Positions 1 to 9,208 are shown, numbered from the stretch's first letter. The stretch: 64,000 nucleotides of DNA from Thalassoglobus sp. JC818 (GCF_040717535.1 NZ_JBFEFI010000004.1:248001-312000), one strand, 5' to 3'. Translations and numbers: made by a program. The notes: generated from the letters alone by a model not told the origin.

Positions 1-120
1 GAAAAGATGCCTCACGCAGACATCGACAGCTTCGCGAAAGATCCAGCAGTCTCAAACGTCCAGAATCTTTTCACTGTCGACATGATCTGCAAGTTCATCG
101 GCAGCAAGCTGGACAGCTAA
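1..120 (+). CDS. Acyl carrier protein, C-terminal fragment (cut by window edge)
   Basis: An open frame runs from the window edge to a TAA at 118-120 and encodes about 39 residues ending in CKFIGSKLDS. The short helical tail (LFTVDMICKFIGSKL) resembles the last helix of acyl carrier proteins. The phosphopantetheine-bearing serine would lie to the left of the window and cannot be checked. The next gene on the same strand is a FabZ-like dehydratase, which fits a fatty-acid-type synthesis locus. The call rests on the tail plus the neighbour, so it is moderate. Another small helical protein is possible. Confidence 0.5.
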   Translation, partial: EKMPHADIDSFAKDPAVSNVQNLFTVDMICKFIGSKLDS

Positions 121-207
121 AGCAATTGACTCGCTTCTCTGGACTCGCATGAACACTTTTCAGCTTCATGTGCGAGCCGAATGAAGTGAATTGAAGCTGA
201 TTTCATG

Positions 208-239
208 ACGACCGCATGTTCTGGCATGCGGTCGTTTTT
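208..239 (+). terminator. Rho-independent terminator after the acyl carrier protein gene
   Basis: A perfect 11-bp stem (ACGACCGCATG at 208-218 with its complement at 225-235) and a 6-nt loop are followed by a short T run. It lies about 90 bp after the stop codon at 120 and separates that gene from the dehydratase at 358. Confidence 0.8.
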
Positions 240-357
240 CGTTCAGAACTCGTTCCGGTGTTGAATCACGATTTCATTCAGTATGATTCAACGCGAACAT
301 GCTGACATTGTGATCGAGACTCAAAGACACTGACGTTGTCGGAAGAAGGCAGAAGAG

Positions 358-831
358 ATGAGATGGTTTTGGATTGATAAGTTCATCGAGTTCGAGAGCG
401 GAAAACAGGCTCGATCGATCAAGAACGTCTCACTCTCAGAAGAGCATCTGCACGATCACTATCCCGGGTTTCCGGTGATGCCGTGCTCTCTGATCATGGA
501 AGGTATGGCCCAAACGGGTGGAATCCTTCTCGGTGAATCGCACAAGTTCAAGTACTTGGTGTTTCTGGCGAAGGTGCCGAAGTTCAAGTCACATCGGCCA
601 GTGCGTCCGGGTGATCAGTTGATCTACACAGCGACTCTGACCGATGCTCGGGAAGAAGGCGGCATGACCTCTGTTGTCGCCCATTGTGGAGACGAACTCG
701 TCGCAGAAGCAGAGATCGTTTTTGCACACGTCACCGAAGAAGATGCTGGGATTCCGAAAGGTGTCAATCAGAAAAACGTCGTCGAAGTCGGACTCGCAGG
801 CGTTCTCGCAGAATCCGGTATCAACGATTGA
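358..831 (+). CDS. FabZ-like 3-hydroxyacyl-ACP dehydratase (hotdog fold)
   Basis: A 157-residue protein, typical length for the FabZ/FabA hotdog family, which removes water from 3-hydroxyacyl-ACP in fatty acid elongation. The active-site region reads HYPGFPVMPCSLIMEGMAQ. His34 and Glu48 sit 14 residues apart, the same spacing as the catalytic His/Glu pair of FabZ. It follows an acyl carrier protein-like gene, so both may belong to a specialised fatty-acid or polyketide-like route rather than the core fab cluster. Cytoplasmic; no signal peptide. Planctomycetes often carry several FabZ paralogues, so the exact acyl substrate is unknown and I give no symbol. Confidence 0.85.
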   Translation: MRWFWIDKFIEFESGKQARSIKNVSLSEEHLHDHYPGFPVMPCSLIMEGMAQTGGILLGESHKFKYLVFLAKVPKFKSHRPVRPGDQLIYTATLTDAREEGGMTSVVAHCGDELVAEAEIVFAHVTEEDAGIPKGVNQKNVVEVGLAGVLAESGIND

Positions 832-902
832 GATGAAGCCACCGTCATCGATTCTATTCGACATCCGATTGATCGATTTAGATCGATCTCGCCCGAGTCG
901 CT

Positions 903-935
903 GAGTGGCCACTTCTCGTTGGGAAATGGCCACTC
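903..935. terminator. Hairpin between convergent genes
   Basis: A perfect 9-bp inverted repeat (GAGTGGCCA at 903-911, TGGCCACTC at 927-935) lies between the converging dehydratase (ends 831) and sulfatase (ends 949). There is no clear T run on either side, so a two-way terminator is only a guess from position and symmetry. Confidence 0.4.
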
Positions 936-948
936 GAACCGGACTCAG

Positions 949-2466
949 TTATTGACCAGCGCCAGCGATGCGACTGTGGCCAGCTTCGCGAATTTCTTGG
1001 CATTGGCGTTCGAGCTTTTCAGCGATCTCAGGATGCTGATCGATCACGTTCTCTTTCTCGCCAAGATCGGACTTGAGATTGTAAAGCTGATATGGCTTTT
1101 GAAACGGCTTGCCTTTCGGTGCTTCTCTACCGCCGGAGCCATCACTCAAAACGAGTTTCCAATCCCCATCACGAATGGCAAACGTCCCATTCACTGAGTG
1201 ATTGATGACGGGAGGACGCGGTGTGGAGAGTTCTTTCTCCTGCAAGCACTCCAGGAAACTGAAGCTGTCTGGAGCAGTATCACCTTCAAGCGGAGCGTTG
1301 TTGATGTCTGCAACAGTCGCGAAGAAGTCGGTGAGACAGATTGGCGTATCGCACATCGATCCAGCTCGGACGACTTGCGGCCAGCGAACGAAAAACGGCA
1401 CGCGATGGCCAGCTTCCCAGATGTCCGCTTTCGTTCCGCGCAGCTTGGCATTGGCCGTGTGATGTTCCGGTCGATATCCCTGAACGGATTCATCATCCAG
1501 ATGATCCGGACGACCATCTTCATAGCGGTACATGAATGATCCATTGTCGCTCGTGTAAATGACGAGTGTCTCGTCAGCTACTCCTGAATCATCCAGGCTC
1601 TTCAGAAACTGTCCGACAATGTCGTCCACCTGATGTACGAAATCGCCGTATGGCCCCAACTCTGTCTTTCCGACGTATTTCGGATGCGGCCAGACAGGTT
1701 TGTGCGGAGCTGTCAGAGGGAAGTAGAGAAAGAACGGTGACTCATCATCAGCATGATCAGACACAAATGCTGTCGCTCGATCGAGCAAGTGATCCAGGAC
1801 TTCCTCCATGACGAAGTCGTCCGATCGCTCTCCCTTGCGAAGAAATTTCGGAAACTTTTGAGCAGGTTGAGTGATACCAGGAAATTGAGTGATTCCTCCG
1901 TCCTCGATAAACACGTACGGCGGGAAATCGAGAGATGCTGGGATGATGTGCGACTCTTGAAAGCCATGCGTATGAGGACCGTCAGAAACAGGCTTTGAGA
2001 AATCAAAGTCCTTCCCTTCTTTGGCGAATCCCAACCCGAGATGCCACTTGCCAACTGCTCCGGTGGTGTATCCCTGACTCTGCAGGAACTCGGCGACAGT
2101 TGTCCGTTCCGGGGAAATGAGAGGTGTTCCGTAACCGTTGAGAACGCCACTCGTCAACTTTGTCCGCCAGCAGTAGCGACCGGTCAACGTTCCATAGCGT
2201 GTCGGAGTGCAGACCGCCGAAGGCGTATGCGCATCGGTGAACGTCATTCCCTGCTCAGCAAGGCGATTGAGGTTCGGAGTCGGGATTTTCGACGAAGGAT
2301 TCAGAGCCTGAACATCCCCTGAGCCCATATCGTCAGCAAGAATGAAGACGATGTTCGGCTTCGTCGGAATGGTTTCAGCGGCGGTAGCTTCGTAACAGGC
2401 AATCATGACGACTGCAGTAACGATGGCTGAAGAGATTTCTCGCAGCGGGCGCATCTGTTTTATCAT
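949..2466 (-). CDS. Secreted sulfatase (formylglycine-dependent, arylsulfatase family)
   Basis: A 505-residue sulfatase that would hydrolyse sulfate esters, probably on polysaccharides, outside the cytoplasm. A signal peptide covers about residues 1-30 (hydrophobic VTAVVMIACYE, then ATAAET). The metal-binding Asp pair is in FILADDMG (45-46). The formylglycine motif is C86-T-P-T-R90, a canonical CxPxR that needs activation by a formylglycine-generating enzyme. GKWHLG and a C-terminal DGDWKLVLSDG segment are typical of the family. Monocistronic, convergent with the dehydratase. The specific glycan target cannot be read from sequence. Confidence 0.93.
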   Translation of the reverse strand: MIKQMRPLREISSAIVTAVVMIACYEATAAETIPTKPNIVFILADDMGSGDVQALNPSSKIPTPNLNRLAEQGMTFTDAHTPSAVCTPTRYGTLTGRYCWRTKLTSGVLNGYGTPLISPERTTVAEFLQSQGYTTGAVGKWHLGLGFAKEGKDFDFSKPVSDGPHTHGFQESHIIPASLDFPPYVFIEDGGITQFPGITQPAQKFPKFLRKGERSDDFVMEEVLDHLLDRATAFVSDHADDESPFFLYFPLTAPHKPVWPHPKYVGKTELGPYGDFVHQVDDIVGQFLKSLDDSGVADETLVIYTSDNGSFMYRYEDGRPDHLDDESVQGYRPEHHTANAKLRGTKADIWEAGHRVPFFVRWPQVVRAGSMCDTPICLTDFFATVADINNAPLEGDTAPDSFSFLECLQEKELSTPRPPVINHSVNGTFAIRDGDWKLVLSDGSGGREAPKGKPFQKPYQLYNLKSDLGEKENVIDQHPEIAEKLERQCQEIREAGHSRIAGAGQ

Positions 2467-2650
2467 CTAATCTCTCTTTCTGGTCAGCGGAAAATAAGAG
2501 TCGAAAACAAATCAGGTTTCATCTTGTGCAAGACAATTCGTACTATTCTTGCATAAAGACATTCTTCACAACATCGCAAGGCCCTAACATTACAGAATTC
2601 CGTCATCACGAAAGAGGCACTTTGCAGTCAGTGTGCGGTACAACGAATCA

Positions 2651-3301
2651 ATGAATGACCCATTGTCAGAATCCGAGGTTGAAGAGTTAGTCGCGCAAGT
2701 GATCCACGGTGATCGGGCAGCGTTGGGCAAGCTTTTTGATTTTCATAGAAATCGTCTGTGGCGAATCGTCAATTTCAGACTCGACACCCGACTGGTGGGC
2801 CGGGTCGATGCGGACGACATTCTGCAAGAGTCATACATCAATGCTGAGAAGAGAATCGAACACTTTCTGCATGACTCGCCGGAAGGATTCTTCATCTGGC
2901 TGCGGCTCATCGTGAATCAAACGATGGTCGATGTCCACCGACGTCATCTCGGAGCTAAAGCAAGAGACGCCAGCCGGGACCGTTCTGTCAGCGGTGGATG
3001 GAGTTCCAAGTCGACATCGTTCTCGCTCTCGCATCACCTCCTCGGACATCTCACCTCACCCAGCAATGCTGCGGTTCGCGCGGAACTGTCGCAGCAATTG
3101 AGTGTCGCTTTGGAATCGATGGGTGACCTCGATCGCGAAGTCCTCGCTCTGCGCCACTTCGAAGAATTGACAAACAGTGAGACCGCAACAGTGCTCAATC
3201 TGTCAGAACAGGCAGCGAGTCTGAGATACGTTCGCGCACTCGGTCGACTTAAAAAGATCCTGATCGCCATCCCCGGTTTTCAAGAGTATGATCTTGAATA
3301 A
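2651..3301 (+). CDS. ECF-type RNA polymerase sigma factor (planctomycete type)
   Basis: A sigma-70 family protein of about 216 residues. Region 2 contains VGRVDADDILQESYINA, the usual core-binding motif of ECF factors. Region 4 (LRHFEELTNSETATVLNLSE) is a helix-turn-helix for -35 recognition. I start at the ATG at 2651; an in-frame GTG at 2633 is also possible. A Ser/Thr kinase begins 87 bp downstream on the same strand, a pairing common in Planctomycetes in which phosphorylation is thought to control the sigma factor. No anti-sigma factor is seen nearby. Confidence 0.92.
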   Translation: MNDPLSESEVEELVAQVIHGDRAALGKLFDFHRNRLWRIVNFRLDTRLVGRVDADDILQESYINAEKRIEHFLHDSPEGFFIWLRLIVNQTMVDVHRRHLGAKARDASRDRSVSGGWSSKSTSFSLSHHLLGHLTSPSNAAVRAELSQQLSVALESMGDLDREVLALRHFEELTNSETATVLNLSEQAASLRYVRALGRLKKILIAIPGFQEYDLE

Positions 3302-3388
3302 CAAGCTTTCTATTGATCCCGTGAGCGTGGAGAACGATCTGAATCACTCTCCGAAAAATCGACATCTTTACGTCGTATTGAGCGACAC

Positions 3389-4642
3389 ATGAGCGAATCT
3401 GAATCGTCAGACAATCTCGACCACTCTCAGCTTGTTGGGCTGCCTCGTCGAGTTGAGTCACACGCCCGCGTGCCGCTGGAGACAGTTGCTTCAAACTTTC
3501 TGGATCAAGTCCGCAGCGGCCAGCCGGTCGATCTGGAATCGTTCATCAAGAAGCACCCTGAGATGGAAGACGAACTCCGTGAGTTCCTTCCGCTGATCAT
3601 GGCAATGGAGGGGTGGAAGGCCGAGAAGGAAAATCAGGTCGTCCGACATCCGCTTCCCGACGAATTTGATATTTCTCATCTCGGGAACTGCAAGATCATT
3701 CGCGAGATTGGCCGTGGGGGCATGGGTGTTGTTTTCGAAGCAGAGCAAGCCCCAATCAACCGGCGAGTCGCAGTGAAGCTCCTTCCATGGAAGTTTAAGC
3801 AGGAAACGAATTGGTCTCAGCAGTTTCACCGCGAAGCCCGAACAGCAGCGCAGCTGCAACATCCAAATATCGTTCCAGTCTTCAGCTTTGGCGAAGAGGA
3901 CGGACGGCTTTATTACGTCATGCCGCTCATTGAAGGAGTTGGCCTCGACAAACTGATCGCTTACTGGAAAGGTGTGGACTCGACCGTTGATGTCGAAGAC
4001 TTAATCACGACCGTTCATGGCAAAGAGTTTGGCCAAGAGAACAGGGCGGCTAAGTCACATTCAGGGAGTTCGAGAAAACTCTTGAAACGAGACAACTGGC
4101 CGCAAATCGTCAAGCTAGCTGTGCAAATCGTCAATGCCATCCGCTACGCCCACCGGCAGGGAACATTGCATCGCGATATCAAACCTGGAAACCTGCTGCT
4201 CGACCGTTCTGGAACCGTCTGGGTTGCAGATTTTGGACTCGCTTTGGGACGAGAACGCTTTCTCGACGACCAGTTTTTTCCCGTGGCAGGAACGCTCAGA
4301 TACATGGCTCCTGAACAGTTCGACGGGATCACGAATGAACTGACGGACATCTACTCTTTCGGAGCGACACTCTACGAACTTTGTACGCTTCAACCAGCTT
4401 TTGATTCGACTTCAAAATCAGAGATGATCCGCCAGATCACGACATCGAATCCGCCAACTCCCCGGTCGATTAATCCGAGCATTCCAACTCGACTGGAAGC
4501 AGTGATCCGCAAGTGCCTCGATCGGAGCCCGAACCGCAGATACCTGACCGCCAACGAACTTTATGGAGAGCTTTTGAAGCTTGTCTCCGAGCTATCCCAC
4601 GAGCCCAAAGGGCTGTGGCGACAAATTCGCGATTGGTTTTAG
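3389..4642 (+). CDS. Serine/threonine protein kinase (Hanks type), partner of the ECF sigma factor
   Basis: A 417-residue kinase. The N-terminal ~95 residues form a small helical segment (LDQVRSGQPVDLESFIKKHP) often seen in planctomycete sigma/kinase pairs. The catalytic domain keeps the glycine loop GRGGMG (108-113), Lys130 in VAVKLL, HRDIKPGN (261-268), DFGLA (281-285) and APE (307-309), so it should be active. An insertion of about 40 residues (near 193-235) precedes the helix before HRD. The protein ends soon after the kinase fold, with no transmembrane helix or extracellular sensor, unlike many Hanks kinases; it is probably cytosolic and may sense through its N-terminus or a partner. The TAG stop overlaps the first bases of a dispersed repeat. 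Confidence 0.93.
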   Translation: MSESESSDNLDHSQLVGLPRRVESHARVPLETVASNFLDQVRSGQPVDLESFIKKHPEMEDELREFLPLIMAMEGWKAEKENQVVRHPLPDEFDISHLGNCKIIREIGRGGMGVVFEAEQAPINRRVAVKLLPWKFKQETNWSQQFHREARTAAQLQHPNIVPVFSFGEEDGRLYYVMPLIEGVGLDKLIAYWKGVDSTVDVEDLITTVHGKEFGQENRAAKSHSGSSRKLLKRDNWPQIVKLAVQIVNAIRYAHRQGTLHRDIKPGNLLLDRSGTVWVADFGLALGRERFLDDQFFPVAGTLRYMAPEQFDGITNELTDIYSFGATLYELCTLQPAFDSTSKSEMIRQITTSNPPTPRSINPSIPTRLEAVIRKCLDRSPNRRYLTANELYGELLKLVSELSHEPKGLWRQIRDWF

Positions 4643-4740
4643 AGCATTTTTGTTCAGTGTGCACGATCACGCACGAGCAAGCACAGGCTCTTAACATGTG
4701 AAACAGTGCAAGCGAGTGCATAGGAAAGAGCAACTTGCTC
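4641..4740 (+). repeat. Dispersed intergenic element, copy A
   Basis: About 100 bp, related to copies at 32936 and 57510. Shared blocks include GTGTGCACGATC, GCACGAGCAA, AAGCGAGTGCA and GAAAGAGCAACTTGCTC. It starts with AGAGCA and ends near TGCTC, weak terminal inverted repeats. The kinase stop codon (4640-4642) overlaps its first two bases. It is more diverged than the other two copies and has small indels near the 5' end. Confidence 0.85.
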
Positions 4741-4774
4741 GAGGCTGCGCGTCGCGTTCTTTTTGACCGGCTTT

Positions 4775-5377
4775 CTAACTTGCTTTTCGAAGTCTCAAAC
4801 GACGGAACATTCTAAACCAACTCGACTGCTTTCTTTCGCGATCGGCCGCTTTGTTGGCGTGAGGGAATTCGACATCCGGGACATCTTTTCCGAGGAAGCG
4901 GCAAAGCTGCTCCCAGCCGTCTCCATGACTGAGGTCGAGGGTCATGAAATCTTTCGAACGATCTTTGAAGTGGGCGAGAACTTCTCGATTGTGTTTTTCG
5001 TAGCGTTGAATGTAGGTCTCTTCGTTCCCAACAGGGCAGCCAACTCCATAAATCCAGCGACGCATTGGTGTTTCTTTCTCACCAAAATGCTTGACCTGGC
5101 TTTTGATCCACGATTGGGAATCTCTCAGCGTCAGAATGAATTTGCTTCCCGGAAACCGCAGATCCATTTCGCGATAAAGAATCGGCCACGGATTGTCCTG
5201 AAACGCGTCGAATTTCTCAGCGAGATCGAACGCCATCGAATGGACATTTTGTGCGATCTCCGGATCTCTCACGCCGTTAGGGCCGGTTACCCGATACCCG
5301 AGCAACGTCAAAGCATTTGCAAGACTTGTCGTCCCGGTCTTGTGAAAGCCAATGCAAAACACTTTCGATCCGTCCAT
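4775..5377 (-). CDS. Sulfotransferase family protein (P-loop, PAPS-dependent type)
   Basis: A 200-residue P-loop protein. The 5'-phosphosulfate loop is IGFHKTGTTS (residues 9-18) near the N-terminus. The 3'-phosphate-binding signature follows in LTLRDSQSWIKS (Arg85 ... Ser93). These features fit enzymes that move sulfate from PAPS to a hydroxyl acceptor. There is no signal peptide, so it should be cytoplasmic. It converges on the kinase gene across repeat copy A. It differs clearly from the sulfotransferase at 5846. Acceptor unknown. Confidence 0.88.
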   Translation of the reverse strand: MDGSKVFCIGFHKTGTTSLANALTLLGYRVTGPNGVRDPEIAQNVHSMAFDLAEKFDAFQDNPWPILYREMDLRFPGSKFILTLRDSQSWIKSQVKHFGEKETPMRRWIYGVGCPVGNEETYIQRYEKHNREVLAHFKDRSKDFMTLDLSHGDGWEQLCRFLGKDVPDVEFPHANKAADRERKQSSWFRMFRRLRLRKAS

Positions 5378-5845
5378 AGATCACCTGTTCACTGCAACAA
5401 AATTCTAACTTTGATCCTGAGTGTCGTCCTCAGATCACATCAATCGATACCTGAAAGTTGACCACAAATCGAGAGCAACGAGTTCTCAGAAGACGACGGA
5501 TCCGAATGTAGGCGAATCACGGAAAACGGGCAACATGACTTCTGCGTCAGGCGATTCTCTTCCCCATCTGATGACGTGGTGCAGGCCGCCCGATTTGCCA
5601 TCGAGTACAGCTTGCCGTGCCGAAAACATTCCTCTTGATAGCAATTCCCCTGAAAACTTACTATCGCCACTCCGTCATCAGTTGGCAGCGATTCGGATCA
5701 GCAATGGCTCCTTTCATCTGAAGAAACGAACTCCGACAAGTACGGATCGCCCCCAAGAGCGACCTCACAGCTCACCGCACGAAGGTAACCGTTTCGCGAC
5801 AAACGTGACGAAGAGAAGCATCGTCCATACATTCGAGAATGACAC
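5378..5845. other. Intergenic region between divergent sulfotransferase genes
   Basis: About 470 bp between two divergently transcribed sulfotransferase genes, so it should hold both promoters. Open frames here show no recognisable domain. I see no RNA gene or strong hairpin. Confidence 0.5.
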
Positions 5846-6673
5846 ATGTCGATTTTCTACGAAGGCCCTGCCACACCGTCGCAAAACCCTTTGCATCGAC
5901 TGGTCAAGAAGTTCACAAACCTTGCGAATATTCCGCTTGCGAATCTGTCCAACCGAGGCGTTTTCTTCGAGAGATTCAAGACTCATGTCGTGATGTGTGG
6001 CTTTCCGAGAAGTGGAACAACTCTCTGTCAGTTGATGATTCAGACGTGTTCGGAAAACGTTCAGGCTTTTCCAAAAGAAGAACGTGCATTGCGTGTCACG
6101 AAATACGTGATCAAGCGAGAACCGACAGTCGTCTCAAAACGCCCGAACGACATTTTCGATCTCGATCAGATTCGTGCCAGCTACAACCGCTTTCCCGCAA
6201 CTCCTCGCTTTGTGCTCTTCACACGTGATCCCCGCGCGGTGCTGACATCGATGCACGAAAATGTTCCCGGCGAGTATTACGTTAGCGTCGACCGGTGGAA
6301 AAGCATCTGGACGGAGTGGACACGCCAGACGCATCAACAAGACGTCCTGACGATCAAATACGAAGATCTCGTCACCAATGCTGACAGCGTTCAGCAACAA
6401 ATTGCAGCACACACGGGACTGGAATTCACTCAGCCGTTCACCTCATTTCATCAAAACGTGCCTGCCGGATTTGATAAGGCAGCGCTCAACGGTGTCAGAC
6501 CGCTTGAGACCAAGTCGATTGAACGCTGGCGAGGTGCTCAGCACCGAGATCGTATTGCCGAACTTCTTGATTCGTTTCCCGAACTGACGGACCGACTAAT
6601 CGATCTGGGATATGAATCAGATGATGCATGGGCAACTGAATATCGAGAATCACTACGCACCAACGCCGCTTGA
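5846..6673 (+). CDS. Sulfotransferase domain protein
   Basis: A 275-residue PAPS-dependent sulfotransferase-like protein. The phosphosulfate loop is GFPRSGTTL (52-60), after about 45 residues of leader without a clear signal peptide. The 3'-phosphate site is TRDPRAVLTSMH (Arg127 ... Ser135). The C-terminal half has the LTIKYEDLV segment typical of carbohydrate and lipid sulfotransferases. Divergent from the shorter sulfotransferase at 4775, so the two may share a control region. The acceptor could be a glycan, lipid or small metabolite. Catalytic class is firm, substrate is not. Confidence 0.9.
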   Translation: MSIFYEGPATPSQNPLHRLVKKFTNLANIPLANLSNRGVFFERFKTHVVMCGFPRSGTTLCQLMIQTCSENVQAFPKEERALRVTKYVIKREPTVVSKRPNDIFDLDQIRASYNRFPATPRFVLFTRDPRAVLTSMHENVPGEYYVSVDRWKSIWTEWTRQTHQQDVLTIKYEDLVTNADSVQQQIAAHTGLEFTQPFTSFHQNVPAGFDKAALNGVRPLETKSIERWRGAQHRDRIAELLDSFPELTDRLIDLGYESDDAWATEYRESLRTNAA

Positions 6674-6755
6674 CCACGTCGACGAGCTGGTCCAACAGTC
6701 ATTGCACTTACCGAACAGTACGAATTCCGACGAGTGCTACAAGAGCAAGACGGAT

Positions 6756-8285
6756 TTAGTCTTTCTTATGACGCACACCGGTCTCGTCCGCCCAGTCGAA
6801 CCATTGCTGAGACATTTGTTCGACTAGCTCGGGATGTGCACTCGCGAGATCGTTCATCTCGGTCCGATCATCGACGATGTTGTAGAGCTCCCATTCCTGG
6901 ACCTTCTTATCCCAGCAGAGCTTCAAGTCACCTCGGCGAATGGCTCGGTTTCCGTTCCACTCCCAGCACAATTGCTCGTGTCCGGTCCGTGTTTGTCCAT
7001 CAAAAAGCGGAAGTAACGAGATTCCATCCGCAGGATGAATATTCTCGCCGTTGTATTCCGAAGGATATTCCGCTCCAGCGAGTTCGACGCAGGTTGGCAG
7101 GACATCGATGATATGCCCAACTTCTCGGCACCATGAATTCTCAGCAACTCGTTCTGGCCACCGCACGATGAATGGCGTCGAGATTCCCCCTTCGTGAACC
7201 CACTGCTTGTATCGACGAAACGGAGTGTTCTGTGCATACGCCCAACCCGGTCCAACGCAGGTATAATAATCCTTAACTCCGGGGACGCGGCTTTCATCGA
7301 GCCCGCCAGGCAGCTCCGCACACCCTCCGTTATCAGAGAGAAACATGACCACTGTATTCTGCGAGACACCCTGATCTTCAAGCGTCTCCAGAATCTGTCC
7401 GATGCCGCGATCCATACATTCAATCATGGCAGCGTAAGTCGCCATCAGGTGATCCATATACTCTCGATTGGCTAGAGAGTCCCAATCCTCGACTTCAGGG
7501 TCTGGCGGAGGCAGTTCCCACGCTGGATCAAGAAGCCCCATCTCCAACTGCCGCTCGTAGCGTTGCTGTCGCAAGCTGCTCCAGCCATTCAGATACTTTC
7601 CACGATAGTAAGCGATGTCTTCAGGCTTGGCATGCAGAGGATAATGAGGGGCTGTGTAGCAAACGTGCAGAAAGAAGGGCTTCTCTGCTTCAACAGATTC
7701 CTGAATCGCCTCACACGCATAGTTCGAGAAGGCATCGGTCGTGTAAAATCCTTCAGGAAACGATGTGATCCGCTCGTCATCTTCGCCGAACCAGCGAACT
7801 CTGCCTCCCTTAAAATCAGGGTCCGGAATTGAGGGATCGTGAAAATTACAACAGCCATCTAAGAGACCATAGTAACTATCAAATCCGCGATCAGATGGCC
7901 GATGCGGAGCCCGACTTCCAAGATGCCACTTCCCACTCAGCACATTGTGATACCCTGACTTCCCGAGAACTTCGGGAATCGTGACCATCTCCGAATTTAA
8001 GAGCGATCCAGTTCTTCGCGGGTACAATCCGGTCACAAGTGATGCACGGGTCGTCGTACACTTCGCGTTGTTGTAGAACTGCGTGAATCGCATTCCTTCC
8101 CGTGCCAGGCGGTCGATGTTTGGAGTCCGAATCTCGCCTCCATAGCATCCGATGTCAGAAAACCCCATGTCGTCACACATAATCAAGACGATGTTGGGAC
8201 GATCCTCCGCTTCTACTGAACTGGACACAAGAGTGCTCAGAACGATCGCCACACACAGATTCAACAGCGGTTTTCTCATCTTCAT
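6756..8285 (-). CDS. Secreted sulfatase with a C-T-T-T-R activation motif
   Basis: A 509-residue arylsulfatase-type protein. I choose the ATG at 8285, preceded by GAGGGA at ribosome-binding distance, rather than an upstream in-frame start. Signal peptide about 1-26 (KPLLNLCVAIVLSTLVSSSVEA). Metal-binding Asp pair in MCDDMG (38-39). The modification site reads C76-T-T-T-R80, with Thr where the classical CxPxR motif has Pro; RASLVTGLYP follows as expected. GKWHLG and FLSDNGG are present. Such C-T-T-T-R sites are, to my knowledge, common among planctomycete sulfatases, but whether activation is efficient is not shown here. Confidence 0.92.
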   Translation of the reverse strand: MKMRKPLLNLCVAIVLSTLVSSSVEAEDRPNIVLIMCDDMGFSDIGCYGGEIRTPNIDRLAREGMRFTQFYNNAKCTTTRASLVTGLYPRRTGSLLNSEMVTIPEVLGKSGYHNVLSGKWHLGSRAPHRPSDRGFDSYYGLLDGCCNFHDPSIPDPDFKGGRVRWFGEDDERITSFPEGFYTTDAFSNYACEAIQESVEAEKPFFLHVCYTAPHYPLHAKPEDIAYYRGKYLNGWSSLRQQRYERQLEMGLLDPAWELPPPDPEVEDWDSLANREYMDHLMATYAAMIECMDRGIGQILETLEDQGVSQNTVVMFLSDNGGCAELPGGLDESRVPGVKDYYTCVGPGWAYAQNTPFRRYKQWVHEGGISTPFIVRWPERVAENSWCREVGHIIDVLPTCVELAGAEYPSEYNGENIHPADGISLLPLFDGQTRTGHEQLCWEWNGNRAIRRGDLKLCWDKKVQEWELYNIVDDRTEMNDLASAHPELVEQMSQQWFDWADETGVRHKKD

Positions 8286-8449
8286 GGTTCCCTCGTGAAC
8301 GACTGACATCAACGAACATCAATCTTTCATAGTGAACGCAAACTTGCAAGCAGAGAAGAGATCTTCAGCCTGTTCCGCTACGCTGCGGTTCGGCAAAACG
8401 AATGTAGTATGAGCATGGCGTCGCTGCCGTGTCCGCAAAAAACAGCTCG

Positions 8450-9151
8450 ATGAGAAATGACATGACTGCACAAGAATTTCGCGAAATTCTCTCCCAGACA
8501 CTCGATGATCAACGACTGTCACGAGGGGAACGGAAAGCGCTGAAGAGCGTGCTTAAAGACATGCGGCCAGCTCAAACTGAACTTGATGTCTATCGACATG
8601 AAGCCTTCGATCTGGTTCGAGAAACTCTTCCGACAGCCCTCGATAAGGGTGCGGTCATTGACTGGCTGGAAGACGTCATCCGAACCCTTAGACCAGCCGA
8701 AGAGAAAGGACACGTTGTCGAGACAGAGGCTTACTTCAGTCCGGGAAATCGGTGTCGCAGTCGGATTCGATCTCTTCTGAGACAATCGCGAAACGCAGTC
8801 GACATCTGTGTTTTTACGATTACCGACGACGAAATTTCTGAAGTCATCGCTGAGACTCACAATCGCGGAATCGCTGTCAGGATCATCACCGACGACGAAA
8901 AGTCATCGGACACGGGATCGGACATTGAACGTCTGGCATCAATCGGAATCGAGGTCGCGATCGACAACAGCCCGTATCACATGCATCACAAATTTGCATT
9001 GTTCGACGAGTCGATCTTGCTCTGCGGGAGCTACAACTGGACGCGTTCCGCAGCCGATCACAACGAGGAAAACATCGTGATCACGAACGACGACCATCTT
9101 GTCGACTCGTTTCACAAACTGTTCCAGGACATGTGGATTCGTTACCGTTAA
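8450..9151 (+). CDS. Phospholipase D-like protein with one HKD motif
   Basis: About 233 residues. The N-terminal ~85 residues are charged and helical. The C-terminal ~145 residues form a single PLD domain: FSPGNRCRSRIRSLLRQS, VDICVFTITDDEI, then H-H-K-F-A-L-F-D (HxKx4D) and GSYNWTRSA. One HKD per chain implies an active homodimer, as in Nuc-type nucleases and mitochondrial PLD6. No signal peptide. The activity could be a nuclease or a phosphodiesterase/lipase. The start is uncertain: GTG at 8429 and ATG at 8450 or 8462 are all in frame. It ends 57 bp before a sulfatase on the same strand. Confidence 0.85.
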   Translation: MRNDMTAQEFREILSQTLDDQRLSRGERKALKSVLKDMRPAQTELDVYRHEAFDLVRETLPTALDKGAVIDWLEDVIRTLRPAEEKGHVVETEAYFSPGNRCRSRIRSLLRQSRNAVDICVFTITDDEISEVIAETHNRGIAVRIITDDEKSSDTGSDIERLASIGIEVAIDNSPYHMHHKFALFDESILLCGSYNWTRSAADHNEENIVITNDDHLVDSFHKLFQDMWIRYR

Positions 9152-9208
9152 GCACTCAACCCCAACTCCTCCCTCCTTTGAAATCAAACTCGTCCATCGG
9201 AGACAGAA

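Noticed and set aside
4470-4740. Minus-strand peptide MLFPMHSLALFH conserved in two copies of the dispersed element.
   Set aside because: The same frame is broken by a stop in copy B, so similarity comes from the DNA repeat, not from coding.
5421-5993. Plus-strand frame of 190 codons between the sulfotransferases.
   Set aside because: It overlaps the start of the sulfotransferase at 5846, has a Ser/Arg-rich random-like composition and no domain.
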